Positions 35,821-45,604 of a DNA stretch of 64,000 nt are shown piece after piece. Position 1 is the first letter of the stretch. Each line of letters begins with the position of its first letter. This stretch comes from Cristatella mucedo (lineage: Eukaryota > Bryozoa > Phylactolaemata > Cristatellidae), in contig WPIO01000056.1 in assembly GCA_009760855.2 (NCBI GenBank), positions 2,750,001 to 2,814,000 on the forward strand, read 5' to 3'. The notes under the pieces were generated by a model. The model was not told the origin of the DNA. It saw only the letters and a program-made list of their open reading frames with translations, and ran no database searches. A program made the translations under genes and the position numbers.

Positions 35821-36260
35821 TCTTCCTGCTTGTACAGTAATACCCTCGCATTCAGTGCAAGACTCGGCTGCTGCGCTTAGTCTGTCGCGAACATCGAAAC
35901 TACCAAATCGCAGCACTTCTCATCGGCCTGCAGTGATTACCGAACAAGCAGCAAACTTACTTTAAGATCCTCACACTGGCTCCTAGGTCTTTTCCGTCTC
36001 TAGCTCCGTCCTAATTATTTGAACTGCTTCCTTCTCAGGCGTCACAGCGTGTGCGAAGCCGCTCTGTTGACTCGAGGCGTTTTTTATCAGTACGAGGCTA
36101 ATGGCCGCTATTGACTATTTGCTCCGCTTCCCGGCAGCCCCAGATCCTTCAGCGGCCTCGTCTTCAGTTTGTATGCTCTCGTAGCCTAGAGATAATCTCC
36201 GACTGATGTCGCGACACCCCCTGACTTTGCCGATATTTAAAAAGACGGCGAAAGCGACGT
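35821..36260 (+). mobile_element. Degenerate LINE-A-like 3' coding fragment
   Basis: Blocks match the LINE-A post-catalytic region in order. Examples are atcgcagcacttctcatcgg, and ccctgactttgccgatattt corresponding to cctgatttgaccacatttga. No frame survives. Confidence 0.5.
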
Positions 36261-36391
36261 GTAATGAGAAGCTAGAAGCTCAAGCGTTTGTTCCTCCATG
36301 TGAATTGTCGCACGTATGCGCTCATGTACGTTGAAATATTGTTCCTCATTTCCAGACTCCAAAGTTTCTGGAAGCAATATGCACAGTTTTC

Positions 36392-36392
36392 C

Positions 36393-36435
<43 letters not shown>
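36392..36435. repeat. (TTA)n microsatellite
   Basis: A pure TTA run of about 14 units. It may be the leftover tail of a LINE-A insertion, but no hairpin precedes it. Confidence 0.9.
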
Positions 36436-36811
36436 GTCGTGTGCTACCACCACTGCTCGCACGCCATTTCCCGTTGCCAGTCACTGCTGAGCTGAGCAGA
36501 GCGTTATCGCAAGGTAACGTGCGAGCAACGTCGGCAAGCTCTTACGTCACGAGAAGGCGGCGCTCTCGTGGCCATAGAAGCTCGCCATAGCAGCGGTAGC
36601 AGCGCCCTAAGCGAAGCCAGACCACACCCCCGCGGGCGCTTCCGGTCGCCCCTTTCCGGCGTCATCCCTGGCCGAAAGCGAAGCGTACGAGTGTCCGCGT
36701 TCTTTTCTGCTACAACCTCGCGCGGCGACAGTTAGCGCGGCGCGCACATTCGAAGTGTGGCTGTGGCTTGCTAATTGAGGTGCGAGACGCTGACGACGCC
36801 CGACGAGAGGA

Positions 36812-37072
36812 ATGCCGCTAAACGACGCACTGGCTGAGTACAGTGAGCGACTTCGGACGGTGACTCGCAACGGCGATACACACGCGGCAGCGTTCTGGCA
36901 CGCAATGTACATGGAGGCTTTCTGGAAAAGTATTTCTAGATGCGAGCGGAAGTGTGCTGCCCTCGAGTGTCGGCTGCGCATGACGAGCCCGCCGGGAAGC
37001 GACCGTGAGTGCTCCACCGCCGCCGCCGCCGCCGTCGAAGCGGCGCCGCCGCCGCCACCGCCGAAGCACTAG
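36812..37072 (+). CDS. Hypothetical small protein, 86 aa
   Basis: Not recognised. The ATG at 36812 opens a GC-rich frame in a CpG-rich patch. The N-terminal 50 residues look like a real folded or helical segment, with aromatic and charged residues mixed (HAAAFWHAMYMEAFWKSISR). A short Cys-containing basic stretch (CERKCAALECRLR) and a low-complexity Ala/Pro end (PPPPPPKH) follow. The stop is followed directly by the TAA tail of a LINE-A copy. It could be a single-exon gene, one exon of a longer gene, or chance. A sequence of similar flavour (SRCERCVATAE) occurs in the ORF at 39.6 kb. Confidence 0.35.
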   Translation: MPLNDALAEYSERLRTVTRNGDTHAAAFWHAMYMEAFWKSISRCERKCAALECRLRMTSPPGSDRECSTAAAAAVEAAPPPPPPKH

Positions 37073-37084
37073 CAATAATGATAA

Positions 37085-37515
37085 TAATAATAACAATGAT
37101 AAATAATTTGATATAAAGCCCTCAGAGAACTCAATTTCTATCTAGGCGCTTTACAATTTGCTGCAACTGAAGCACGATCAAATGGTTAGTGGTAGAAGGT
37201 TCAATAAACAGCTAGAATAATATGGTTAGAGGTGACATGCACATGGTCAGCATGCAAGTGCGGTTAGTGGTAGCATGCAATAGTGTCAGCATGCGTAAGC
37301 ACATGAAAGACAAATCACAGTGACCCACTAAATTTTTTATAACTAGATGCGTTTTAGCTGTTATTCAAATGCGAACAAGTCAGGAGGTGTCGTGACAAAG
37401 GTCGGAAGTGAGTTTCAGGCTCTGGGTGCATACGAACTAAAGGCACGGTCTGCAAAGAATTTGAGGTTTGTACGAGGTACAGGTAAACATTTAAGATTCC
37501 ATACCAAAGCACAGG
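37085..37515 (-). mobile_element. LINE-A 3' tail and C-terminal fragment
   Basis: Contains TAA repeats, the hairpin (ccctcagagaactcaatttc), 3' UTR landmarks, and the coding part up to the block for PRTNLKFFADRAFSSYAP in reverse. It is 5' truncated. Confidence 0.85.
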
Positions 37516-37616
37516 TTTCGCAAAAGGACCGTACAAGATTTGTATTATTATTGTTCCCAAAATCTACAGACCATTCACTGCTATTACGGGTCACTCTCAC
37601 TCGTTGTAAATACAAC

Positions 37617-37673
<57 letters not shown>

Positions 37674-37925
37674 CATATATATATATATGTATATATAAAT
37701 ACATATATACGCATACTTACATATATAAGCGAAAACACTCGCACATGCGCACGAGTACGCCCACACGCACACACTCAGAGATACACGTACACACACGCAC
37801 ATATATATATACATACATAAATATATACATACATAATATACATACATATGTATATGTATGTATATTATAATATATATACGTACATAAATATATATATACA
37901 TACACACACGCACATATATATATAT
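37617..37925. repeat. (TA)n and mixed TA/CA microsatellite
   Basis: A pure TA run at 37617-37668 is followed by irregular ATATAC/CACACG repeats to about 37.93 kb. Confidence 0.97.
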
Positions 37926-38414
37926 ATGCGTGCGTGTGTTTATACATACGTACCGTAGTTATCCATTGCATATCCGTTAATAGTTATAAATTATTTGCTA
38001 CGCTGTCTGACAGTATGCCGTTTACTATCGTAAAGTTGCTCTCTTTTTCTAATGCGTTATGTGCTCGCCGTTGACGACCTAGGAAATCAAAAATAATCAT
38101 AATATATATATATATTTATATATATATGTATTATTATTGAAATGCTAATCCAAACTATTCCCCTACAAACTTATATCCGTATATTTTATGAGCATGTATC
38201 TCATCTCAGTTTATAACTCCACGATGTGACTGAGACATACAGTGTACGTAAAATGCCTAAAAAAAGCTTTAGCTCCGCTAAGGCGCCGTGGAAAAATACA
38301 TTACTATATATTACATTATACTTTATTATTGATAATAGTAGTATATTATTGGTAGTATTAATATTATGCTATTTTTAAGTGATTATTTATTTTATTGCTT
38401 TTTATTTTATTCAC

Positions 38415-38613
38415 ACATATCTCTACTAATTAAAGCGGGAAAGTCCGCCCTTCCCTCTGTCACGCCCCATAATGACGCACTTGCGTCATGTGGTCTTCAC
38501 GTCACGCTCAGCCAGGCGAGTCTACACGCTAACGCTCGACGGAAAAAGCACAGTATACCGAGAGTTATCTCTGCTAATTAAAGCGAGATAATCCATCCTC
38601 CCGTCGGTCACGT
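38415..38613. repeat. Imperfect direct repeat, about 45 bp, 148 bp apart
   Basis: The blocks tctctactaattaaagcggg (about 38420) and tctctgctaattaaagcgag (about 38568) are each followed by a similar stretch ending in gtcacg. The second copy leads into the two aagatggc motifs. The function is unknown. Confidence 0.6.
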
Positions 38614-39267
38614 TGCAAGATGGCACACTTCCGTTTAGCGGCAAGATGGCGCAGCACTGTCGTCCGTGACGGAACTTCGATGACTAGCGAAGCGAGTCCG
38701 AGTGAGACAGGCTGCAGTGAGAGCTGCTCGTCATTAATAAGGCACTTGCGCAGCTGTACAAAAAGGCAAGAGTAATCAGACGACGACGCGTCTTTGGACT
38801 GTTCTCCTCGAGCTTATCTCGCCCCTTCAAAGTTTCCATCGCCTGTAGAATGTACAATTCGCATATTACTCATTTTGACGGCAGCAAGGTTCTGACACCC
38901 AGCGAAGCAGAAGGGACACGTCTTGTTTTCTGTCGCTCGACGACAGACGACTAGCTGCAGCGACGGCACGCGGGGAGTTTGGCGATAGCGCAGAAAGCTG
39001 CCACTTTCTCCGGGGCAAGGTCTCGCGAGGTCTCGCCTCCTCTGCGCCGCCGCCGCACCAGGGCGCTCACGCGATCGGCACCCAAACCAACGTACGGCAT
39101 CGTCTCTGCGCGTCGCTCCGCCCACAGCCAGTCGCCGCGGCGGCGGCGCCACCGCTGCCACTGCCGCCACCGCCGGGCCGCCGCGAGGGGGCGCTGCGCA
39201 AGCGAATTCGCCAGCGAGTGCGCACGGGGCCGCCTACGCCGCCGCTCTTGCAGCTTGCAGTCGTCGA

Positions 39268-39852
39268 ATGGCGTCCGACTGCGGCGGCGCCGCCGGAGGC
39301 GGAGGTGCCGGAGAGACGAGCCGGCAGCAGGACGTCGCGTGCACTCTGCTTCGCTCCAAAGTCGCTGACCTGCCGCCGCCGCCTGTCGGCGGCAGCGGCG
39401 ACGCTCGGAATGCAGAGGCGGCAGCAGCAGCAGCGGCGGCAGCTCGGCGGAACGCCGCCTCCGCCGGAACGCCGAAGCGCCACGCGGTAAAGGAGCCGCT
39501 CGACGTCACGCTGTCGAAGGATCCGCGTGCCTAGATTGCCGTCGCCGCCGCCGACGACGACGACGACAAGCGCGCCGGCGATCTCGCGGAGTTAACGGAG
39601 AGCGTCGGGGCGAAGCTTTCGCGCTGCGAGAGATGTGTCGCCACTGCCGAGACGCGCTTTGAACTCACAAAACGGACGTTCGCCTCCTGCCAAAAAGGAA
39701 TGAAAAGGGCGCAGAGCGTTCATAAAACTTGCGCTCGCAATGGCTTCACGCAAAGGCTCTCAGATAACGCGTGGTGGGAGATTTCAGTTTTGTGTCCTCG
39801 GGTGCAATGCGCTAACTCTCCATCCTGCCTAAAGCACACGGAAAATGCATAG
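39268..39852 (+). pseudogene. Ala/Gly-rich ORF interrupted by one in-frame TAG
   Basis: Not recognised. From the ATG at 39268, 88 codons run to a TAG at 39532-39534. The same frame then stays open for another 105 codons to the TAG at 39850-39852. The first part is low-complexity (Gly, Ala, a PPPP run) and ends in a more ordinary KRHAVKEPLDVTLSKDPRA. The second part begins with Ala and five Asp and looks like a normal helical protein (LTESVGAKLSRCERCVATAE, FELTKRTFASCQKGMKRAQ), then becomes Cys-rich. Either this is a gene broken by a single stop, or the stop is removed by splicing or readthrough, or the second part is chance. Overlapping frames on both strands are GC-driven shadows. Confidence 0.4.
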
Positions 39853-40179
39853 CTTCAGAGGAATTCTCGTCTGCTGTCAAGCGTTTTCAAATTATCCTGT
39901 TTTGCTACTAGGCGAGGTGCAGAAGTAAGGCTCACGAATGTAGCGCGAGCTATGCCGCAGCCAGAACTCGCGAAAGTTAAGCGGACTTAACGCAATACTG
40001 TCCACAGAATTGCAATGGCACAGCTGACTCTGGCGAACATTTCAGTTTATGATGTTGCAGACTAAGAGAACGGCGAACAGCGACATTCGATTGACATGGC
40101 GTCAAGAGAGGTTGCGGCTGTGGGAATCACCTGCGTCTACGCATAGACAGTACATCCAGGAGACTGCTTCATAACGGAA

Positions 40180-40347
40180 ATGGAAACGTGCGCCCATCTG
40201 TTCTTCGAGGAGGTGACTCACTCTACGAGTCACCTCCTCGAAGAAGACTACGCCGGTGTCGAGATGTTGCTGAGAGCCTCGAAGTATCGGTGCGTCGATC
40301 GGTGGCTCGAAGGTCATTGGAGATTTCAAAATGGCGAAATTCCCTAA
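40180..40347 (+). CDS. Short ORF, 55 aa, weak BTB-like pattern
   Basis: The ATG at 40180 gives 55 codons with balanced composition. The block DYAGVEMLLRASKYRCVDRW resembles the BTB/POZ pattern (D-x3-VE-x-LL-x-A-x-KY) that closes the fold in many BTB proteins. This is inference from a few residues. Codons 8-22 are made by the 19-bp perfect inverted repeat. No upstream BTB part is visible in frame, so it would be an exon or a remnant. Confidence 0.25.
   Translation: METCAHLFFEEVTHSTSHLLEEDYAGVEMLLRASKYRCVDRWLEGHWRFQNGEIP
40201..40245. repeat. Perfect 19-bp inverted repeat, 7-nt loop
   Basis: The left arm ttcttcgaggaggtgactc (40201-40219) is the exact reverse complement of 40227-40245. The loop is actctac. 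It lies within the 55-aa ORF. Confidence 0.97.
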
Positions 40348-40473
40348 AGGGTCCCAAAAGCGGTTCGACGAAGTTCCCTGGGTTTGTGTGCCTACGAGAC
40401 GGCCGGAACACTTAAGAGTGCACCGTGGCAAAAGGGAATGGCCACAGCCGTAGCGGACCGGGTTCTTCGTAGA

Positions 40474-40790
40474 GAAGTCTGGTGAAGGGAAGTCTGGTGA
40501 AGGGAAGTCTGGTGAAGGGAAGTCTGGTGAAGGGAAGTCTGGTGAAGGGAAGTCTGGTGAAGGGAAGTCTGGTGAAGGGAAGTCTGGTGAAGGGATGTCT
40601 GGTGAAGGGAAGTCTGGTGAAGTCTCGTGAAGGAAAGTCTCGTGAAGGAAAGTCTCGTGAAGGAAAGTCTCGTGAAGGAAAGTCTCGTGAAGGGAAATCC
40701 GGTGAAGGGAATTCTGGTAAAGAAAAGTCTCGTAAAGAAAAGTCTGGTGAAGGGAATTCTGGTAACGGGAAATCCGGTGAAGGAAACCCT
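40474..40790. repeat. 15-bp minisatellite (gtctggtgaagggaa)n
   Basis: About 20 units, with two sub-families (gtctggtgaagggaa, then gtctcgtgaaggaaa). Because 15 is a multiple of three, several frames on both strands stay open (KGSLV on +, SPDFP on minus). The open frames lack an ATG at a sensible place, so I do not call a gene. Confidence 0.95.
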
Positions 40791-40869
40791 GGGAAGGTGA
40801 CGATGCCACCACTGGACATCGAGTTAGGCCCCGTCGAGCAATTTATCACGGATGAACACAACGAGTGAG

Positions 40870-41629
40870 CATTTTTCATGTACCCGTAAGAATTGTTTAC
40901 ACAGCAGTCAGAGGCAAAGCTCAAAACTGCAAGGAGCCCGCATAGGAGACGAGATGTAGAGGTGACCGTCGAATTTGTCTAATTCACCAAAGAGCTGAAC
41001 AGGAAGACGAAAGTGACACTTGTATAGTTTCGGCTTTGCGGCGGATTCACGGCCTTCGGTGCCATCTCAAGGCTAGAAAACTATTGAGTAGCTTGTTTAA
41101 GCTCTCATCACTACACATCCTGAAGTAGGACGCAGAATTTTCCTGAAAGTCTACAGTATATCTCTCTGATATTCGGCTTAAGGAAATCGCGGCGAAAATG
41201 GCAGCTTACTCTGAGGAGCGATGCGATCGCTTTCGTCAGGAAACATCCGACTTTCGAGTGTCGCTAACAACTACAGTATAAGGAAACCGCAAATGAGGCT
41301 AAAATGTCTGGTTTTATTCTTCTTGTTCGAGAGAGATTTACATTTTATCGCTAATCTAGAGCATTTGCCAATTTCTGAGGCCTTTGAGTGGTGGTCATAT
41401 GCGTAGGATCTCAAGAGTAAATACATGTCAAGTTTGATTTCATTTCCCTTTCTTATTGATTAAAAGTTAACTAAAGGGTGTGAATTCGTCAGTTGTCTCA
41501 TAAGAAATGGGTTAATTTTAAGTTAATCACTGTTTTAGGCGCACGGATCAAAGAGCAGCGAATAATGTCAATTGCCTACACTTCTGAGGCTCTCTGCGTT
41601 TGATAAAATATATCCATGTATGCGCATCG
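40870..41629. other. No gene recognised
   Basis: Ordinary mixed sequence. The frame at 41.22-41.41 kb is short and unsupported. Confidence 0.5.
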
Positions 41630-41767
41630 ATGAGTAAAAATCCCTACGGCGGCAGCGGCGGCAGCGGCGGCGGCGGCAGCGGCGGCAGCGGCGGCAGCGG
41701 CGGCAGCGGCGGCAGCGGCGGCAGCGGCGGCAGCGGCGGCAGTAGCAGCGGCAGCGGCAGTAGCTAA
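41630..41767 (+). repeat. GGCGGCAGC repeat inside a 45-codon ATG frame
   Basis: A 9-bp repeat of about 11 units starts 18 bp after an ATG. The frame is MSKNPY, then (GGS)n, then SSSGSGSS and TAA (41765-41767). The ATG and stop fit neatly around the repeat, but this can be chance. The stretch is also a plausible 5' regulatory GC repeat. Confidence 0.8.
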
Positions 41768-42926
41768 GAAATCGGTCTTCTGCGACAGCGCTCGGCTCTG
41801 GATGCCCTTACATTTTGACTAAAACTTCGTCGCGAACTGACTACAGTCGTGGTCACGTGACTGTTCCATCGCTCAGTGCAACGACTGCGGACCGAACCCG
41901 TAGAGGGATCCGCGCAAGCTTTCTCCACGCGCTATTACTTTCCCGTCTCGACGCGACGCCAAGGCCAACGCGATGACGAGGTCGCTGGGTTTTCGCGCTT
42001 GACGGCAGAGGCCGCTCTTGGCCGCCGCCCCGCGCCAACGCTGCGCACGGGTGGCGTCTCGGCTTATCCGTGCTTCGGAGCGGCCGCGTTTCCACTGCGA
42101 GAACGCCCAGTCCGTTTCCGTGCCGAGAACGAGGCGACCGAGCGCCGTGCCGCTGCGCGCTCTCTCCGCTCCAGCGTCCGCTGCCGCGGCACGCTGCCGC
42201 TGCGGTTTTGACGCACGACAGACGACGCACGCGCGGCCGCAACTTGAGCGCATCGTAGTGTTCCGCATCCGCGAACACTCTCTTTGCGCGAGAATTCCGG
42301 GCCGCTAGATGTCGCCAAGATGTCGCCACAATGTCTCCAAGCCCTGATCCGTCGCTTGCCCGTTTCGCGCACGTATACCGCTTATCTGTCGTACTTTGCA
42401 ATGTACAAATTATCTATAGACAATTCTAGACGTTTCCGGGCGTTTGCTGCCGGCGAACCTAGCGCCTCTTCCTGCACACCGCTTCGCACCCGCCCACTGT
42501 CCACGTGACTTTCCCCGGCTCCTGTTTTCGATCGCGGCGTCTGCTGCATTTGGTATCTATCCCCGGCATCGGCGAACCGCCGGCAGCGGCGGCGGTGTGC
42601 CGCACAGTACGGCGAGCGCGTGCGCGCGCGTATTTACGGGCGCGCTGCGGCGGCGGCGGCGGCGAAGGGCGTTCTCTTCGGGCAGACCAAAAAAAAACCG
42701 CGAGCCGCATCCAAGGATACCCACCGGAAGCGTGCGCACGCGAGCGAGCCGTAGTGTCATTAGCGTTCTGTAATTGTAGTCGGCAAGTCGGCTGTCACCT
42801 CGCTCGGCTGCCTCTCGAGTCGGTGGTTCCGGCACTCGGCGTAGTCGGCGTACTCGCTCTCTATCAGTCCTCGCTCTCTCGTCCTCAGCTCTCTCGTCGT
42901 CGTCGTAGTCATCGCCGCTTCCGACC
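41768..42926. other. CpG-rich region upstream of the aquaporin gene
   Basis: Frames are open on both strands because stop codons are rare at this GC content. No protein character is consistent. The last part (CT/CG-rich, from about 42.77 kb) is the likely 5' UTR: its final 40 bp resemble the DNA before the start of the second aquaporin copy (51.20-51.24 kb). The core promoter cannot be pinned down. Confidence 0.5.
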
Positions 42927-45604
42927 ATGGGTGCGTACGACCGTTTCTTGCTGTCCAGCGCCGAGGACCTGCGCTCGACCAATCTGTACGTGGCGGCGTT
43001 CGGCGAGCTCCTCGGCACCGCCTTTCTCACCTACTTCGGCTGCGGCTCCGTGGCGAGCACGAGCGGCAACATCGTCGGCATAGCGTTCGCTTTCGGCTTC
43101 GTCGTCGCCGCCGCCATCTGGATGCTGGCGAGCGTCAGCGGCGGCCACATCAATCCGGCCGTCACCATCGGCCTGCTGGTGGCGCGGCGAGTCAGCCTCG
43201 TGCGCGCCTTCGTCTACGTCGTGGCGCAGATCGTGGGCGGCATCGTCGGCGGCGCGCTGCTGCTCGGCCTCAGCTGCGGCTGGCAGGCGCAGCTTCCCAC
43301 CGTCACCGCGTGCTCGTTCGGCACGACGCAGCTCGCGGCCGGCGTCTCGCCGGCCGCGGGCTTCGGCATTGAGCTGCTCATCACGTTCCTCTTCGTCGCC
43401 ACCGTGATGGCCGTCGTTGACACGTCGCGCGCCGACCTGCACGGCAGCGGCGTCGGGCCGCTGGCCATTGGCGTCAGCATCTCGCTGGGTCAGCTCGTCG
43501 CGGTAAGCGTGCCAGTGTCGGCGGCGGCGGCGAGAGCGAGCGAGCGACGCGAGGTGCGGCGAGGCGACAGTCGACATTCACGCTCGAGCTGTCGCGGCGA
43601 CAGGCACGGTGACGTGGGGCTGCGTGGCGTCCGTTGGACTGGGAGGCCGGGGCGGCCTTCAACAGGGCATCTATAGTATATCTATCTTCTCTCTTCGGGG
43701 CACCTAGTATCCAGACGCACGCTCGCTCGCGAGCTCGCTAGCGAGCTCGCGAGCGAGCGGGGCTCGAGAACGCATTTCGCGAGCGCGGCCGTCCTGCGCC
43801 GGAAGCGAGCGAACGTCACCGCCTCCGCCTCCTCTCTCGATCTCCGATCATCGCAGAGAGAAAGCGGAAACGTAAAGCGTGTGCTCCACTCGCTCCCCGC
43901 GACGGTCGGAGCAAGAGAAGAGCGGAGGTGTCCGCCGTCAGTCACCCTCGCCTCCCGTTCGTCCGCGTAGCGATTCGGTACAAAAGCGGCGAAAAGCGTT
44001 CGCCGTCAGAAGATTAATGATCAATATCGCAAGTCGCGAATCGCCGGGCTGCTCTTTCGCCGCCCGAGCCACGCCCGCCGAAGGCGTCGCGTTGTTTAGG
44101 CGTCGCTCAGACACATTGATCAAGCGCGTGCCCGCAAGTGGCGTGCGAGGACGGCGGCCTCGAATGCCAGACACTTCCGTCATCCAAGGTTAAAGTGCTC
44201 ATTTGTCGGCAGGCGACGCTTTTTTCGGTCACCGGTTGCCAAGTGAGCCGTCATCGGCAGAGCCGTGCAAGTGTGCTTAACAGATGCTCGGAGGAGATTC
44301 GTTCCTGAAGCGTGAATCAGATGAACTTCCGCGGCTGAAGCCAATTTTATCAATTGAATGATTCCGCGGCTGAAGCCAATTTTATCAAATGGCGGCGCGA
44401 AGCGCCGGCACATTTACTCCTGAGAAACTGCGGTCGTTTGCGAGGCGCGGCGCGGCGCCGCCAGCTTCCTGTCGCGACTGTGGCGGTGGCGAGCGCGTTA
44501 CTCGTGACGTCGTTCGGTCGTCGCGCTACGAACCTAGTCAACACCTGGCGACAGCGCCTGGTTCCAGGTTATTTGATCTTTCCATAGTCTACTGGTCGCT
44601 TTCGTGCCGGCCTGCGCCGGATGTCCGGTAGAAGCTTTCGCCTATTCTGGCCAGACGCTCGCCGTAGCACGCGACCAGCAGGCCAGGCCGGCGGCCGCTT
44701 GGCGTTCGTTGCAGGTGCCGCTTACAGGAGCAGGAATGAACCCGGCAAGGTCGTTCGGTCCGGCCGTCATGGCGGGCCTCTGGCTGAACCACTGGGTAGG
44801 CAGCGCCGCCGCTGTGCTTCCGCCGCCGCTGTGCTTCCGCCGCCGCTGTGCTTCCGCCGCCGCTGTGCTTCCGCCGCCGCTGTGCTTCCGCCGCCGCTGT
44901 GCTTCCGCCGCCGCTGTGCTTCCGCCGCCGCTGTGCTTCCGCCGCCGCTGTGCTTCCGCCGCCGCTGTGCTTCCGCCGCCGCTGTGCTTCCGCCGCCGCT
45001 GTGCTTCCGCCGCTGTGCTTCCGCCGCTGTGCCGCGCCGCTGTGCTTCCGCCGCCGCTGTGCTTCCGCCGCCGCTGTGCTTCCGCCGCCGCTGTGCTTCC
45101 GCCGCCGCTGTGCTTCCGCCGCCGCTGTGCTTCCGCCGTACATTGATGCCGCCGCCGCTGCCGAAGCCGCGCCTCTGCCACGCCTCACCGACTTTCTTCT
45201 GACCAGGTCTACTGGGTAGGCCCGATCGTTGGCGGAATCCTGGCGGGCTTGATTTACGAGCTGCTTTTTTCCGGTAAGTCGGCACCTTCTTCGGCGTTCT
45301 TCAGCGTTAGGCGAGGCCGCGGCTGCGGCGCCGCGCGCTCGTTCTGTCGCTAGCTGCGACCGGCCGCCGCCAGGCGGCGGCGCGACTCGCCCACTCGCGT
45401 TGCCGAGCGGCTGGCTGGCGGTTAGGTTAACTCTCGGGCTCGCCATTTTCGCGCAGCCGCCTGGCTGGCTGGCTCACGTGATCACCTCCCGTACTTTTTG
45501 TCTTCTTGCACGCAGGCGACGCGTCTGGCGGCAAGTTCGTCTCTTGGATCAAAGACCCGCCGCCCAAGCGGCTGGCCGGAGCTAGCGCGTCGCCCACGCA
45601 GTGA
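42927..45604 (+). CDS. Aquaporin (MIP family), four exons, 270 aa
   Basis: A membrane channel for water or small solutes. The exons I propose are 42927-43502, 44715-44795, 45207-45273 and 45516-45604. All junctions are GT/AG (cg|gtaagc, gcag|gtgccg, tgg|gtaggc, ccag|gtctac, ccg|gtaagt, gcag|gcgacg) and keep one frame. Exon 1 (192 codons) holds the first five membrane segments and the first NPA ([12 protein letters not shown]76). Exon 2 holds the second NPA ([16 protein letters not shown]201). Exon 3 holds the sixth membrane helix ([22 protein letters not shown]). Exon 4 is a basic tail ([12 protein letters not shown]). The start has a perfect context (accATGg). By alignment to AQP1 the selectivity filter is F56, Q189, A198, R204; the usual His is Gln. 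Length and layout match AQP1/AQP4-type channels. The family call is very sure; the substrate is inferred. A shorter damaged copy lies at 51.2-52.6 kb. Confidence 0.93.
43328..43364. repeat. Quasi-palindrome in aquaporin exon 1
   Basis: The 16-nt arms 43328-43343 and 43349-43364 pair at 14 of 16 positions around the loop gtctc. They code for loop C residues ([10 protein letters not shown]). In the second aquaporin copy the matching arms are perfect (51655-51691). Confidence 0.9.
43720..43759. repeat. Perfect 40-bp palindrome in aquaporin intron 1
   Basis: Centred on gct|agc at 43739/43740, with arms built from cgctcgctcgcgagctcg. It has no spacer, so it can extrude as a cruciform. It also creates many CpG and GAGCTC sites. 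Confidence 0.97.
44326..44395. repeat. 35-bp tandem duplication in intron 1
   Basis: The block ttccgcggctgaagccaatt plus ttatcaa occurs at about 44326 and again at about 44361, directly adjacent. The divergence is only at the junction. Confidence 0.9.
44804..45137. repeat. 17-bp minisatellite (CTTCCGCCGCCGCTGTG)n in aquaporin intron 2
   Basis: About 19 nearly identical units, with two shortened ones near 45.01-45.04 kb. It begins 8 bp after the intron 2 donor. As the period is not a multiple of three and no unit holds a stop, all frames stay open and read as a 17-residue repeat ([17 protein letters not shown]). Confidence 0.97.

Noticed and set aside
37584-37971. Tyr/Ile/Val-rich frames
   Set aside because: They are made by TATA/TACA microsatellites.
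40102-40868. Long frames through the 15-bp repeat on both strands (SPDFP and KGSLV)
   Set aside because: They begin at GTG or other non-ATG codons, depend on the repeat period, and have no conserved flanking part.
42909-43577. 222-codon minus-strand frame opposite aquaporin exon 1
   Set aside because: A GC-driven shadow of the coding strand; the translation is charged low-complexity without a domain.
40474-45137. Tandem arrays as possible CRISPR
   Set aside because: Units are directly adjacent with no unique spacers, and the genome is an animal one; they are minisatellites.
44589-45446. Long minus-strand frame (285 codons) over the aquaporin 3' part
   Set aside because: It is antisense to real aquaporin exons and is made of the 17-bp minisatellite; the + strand exons have proper splice sites and family motifs.
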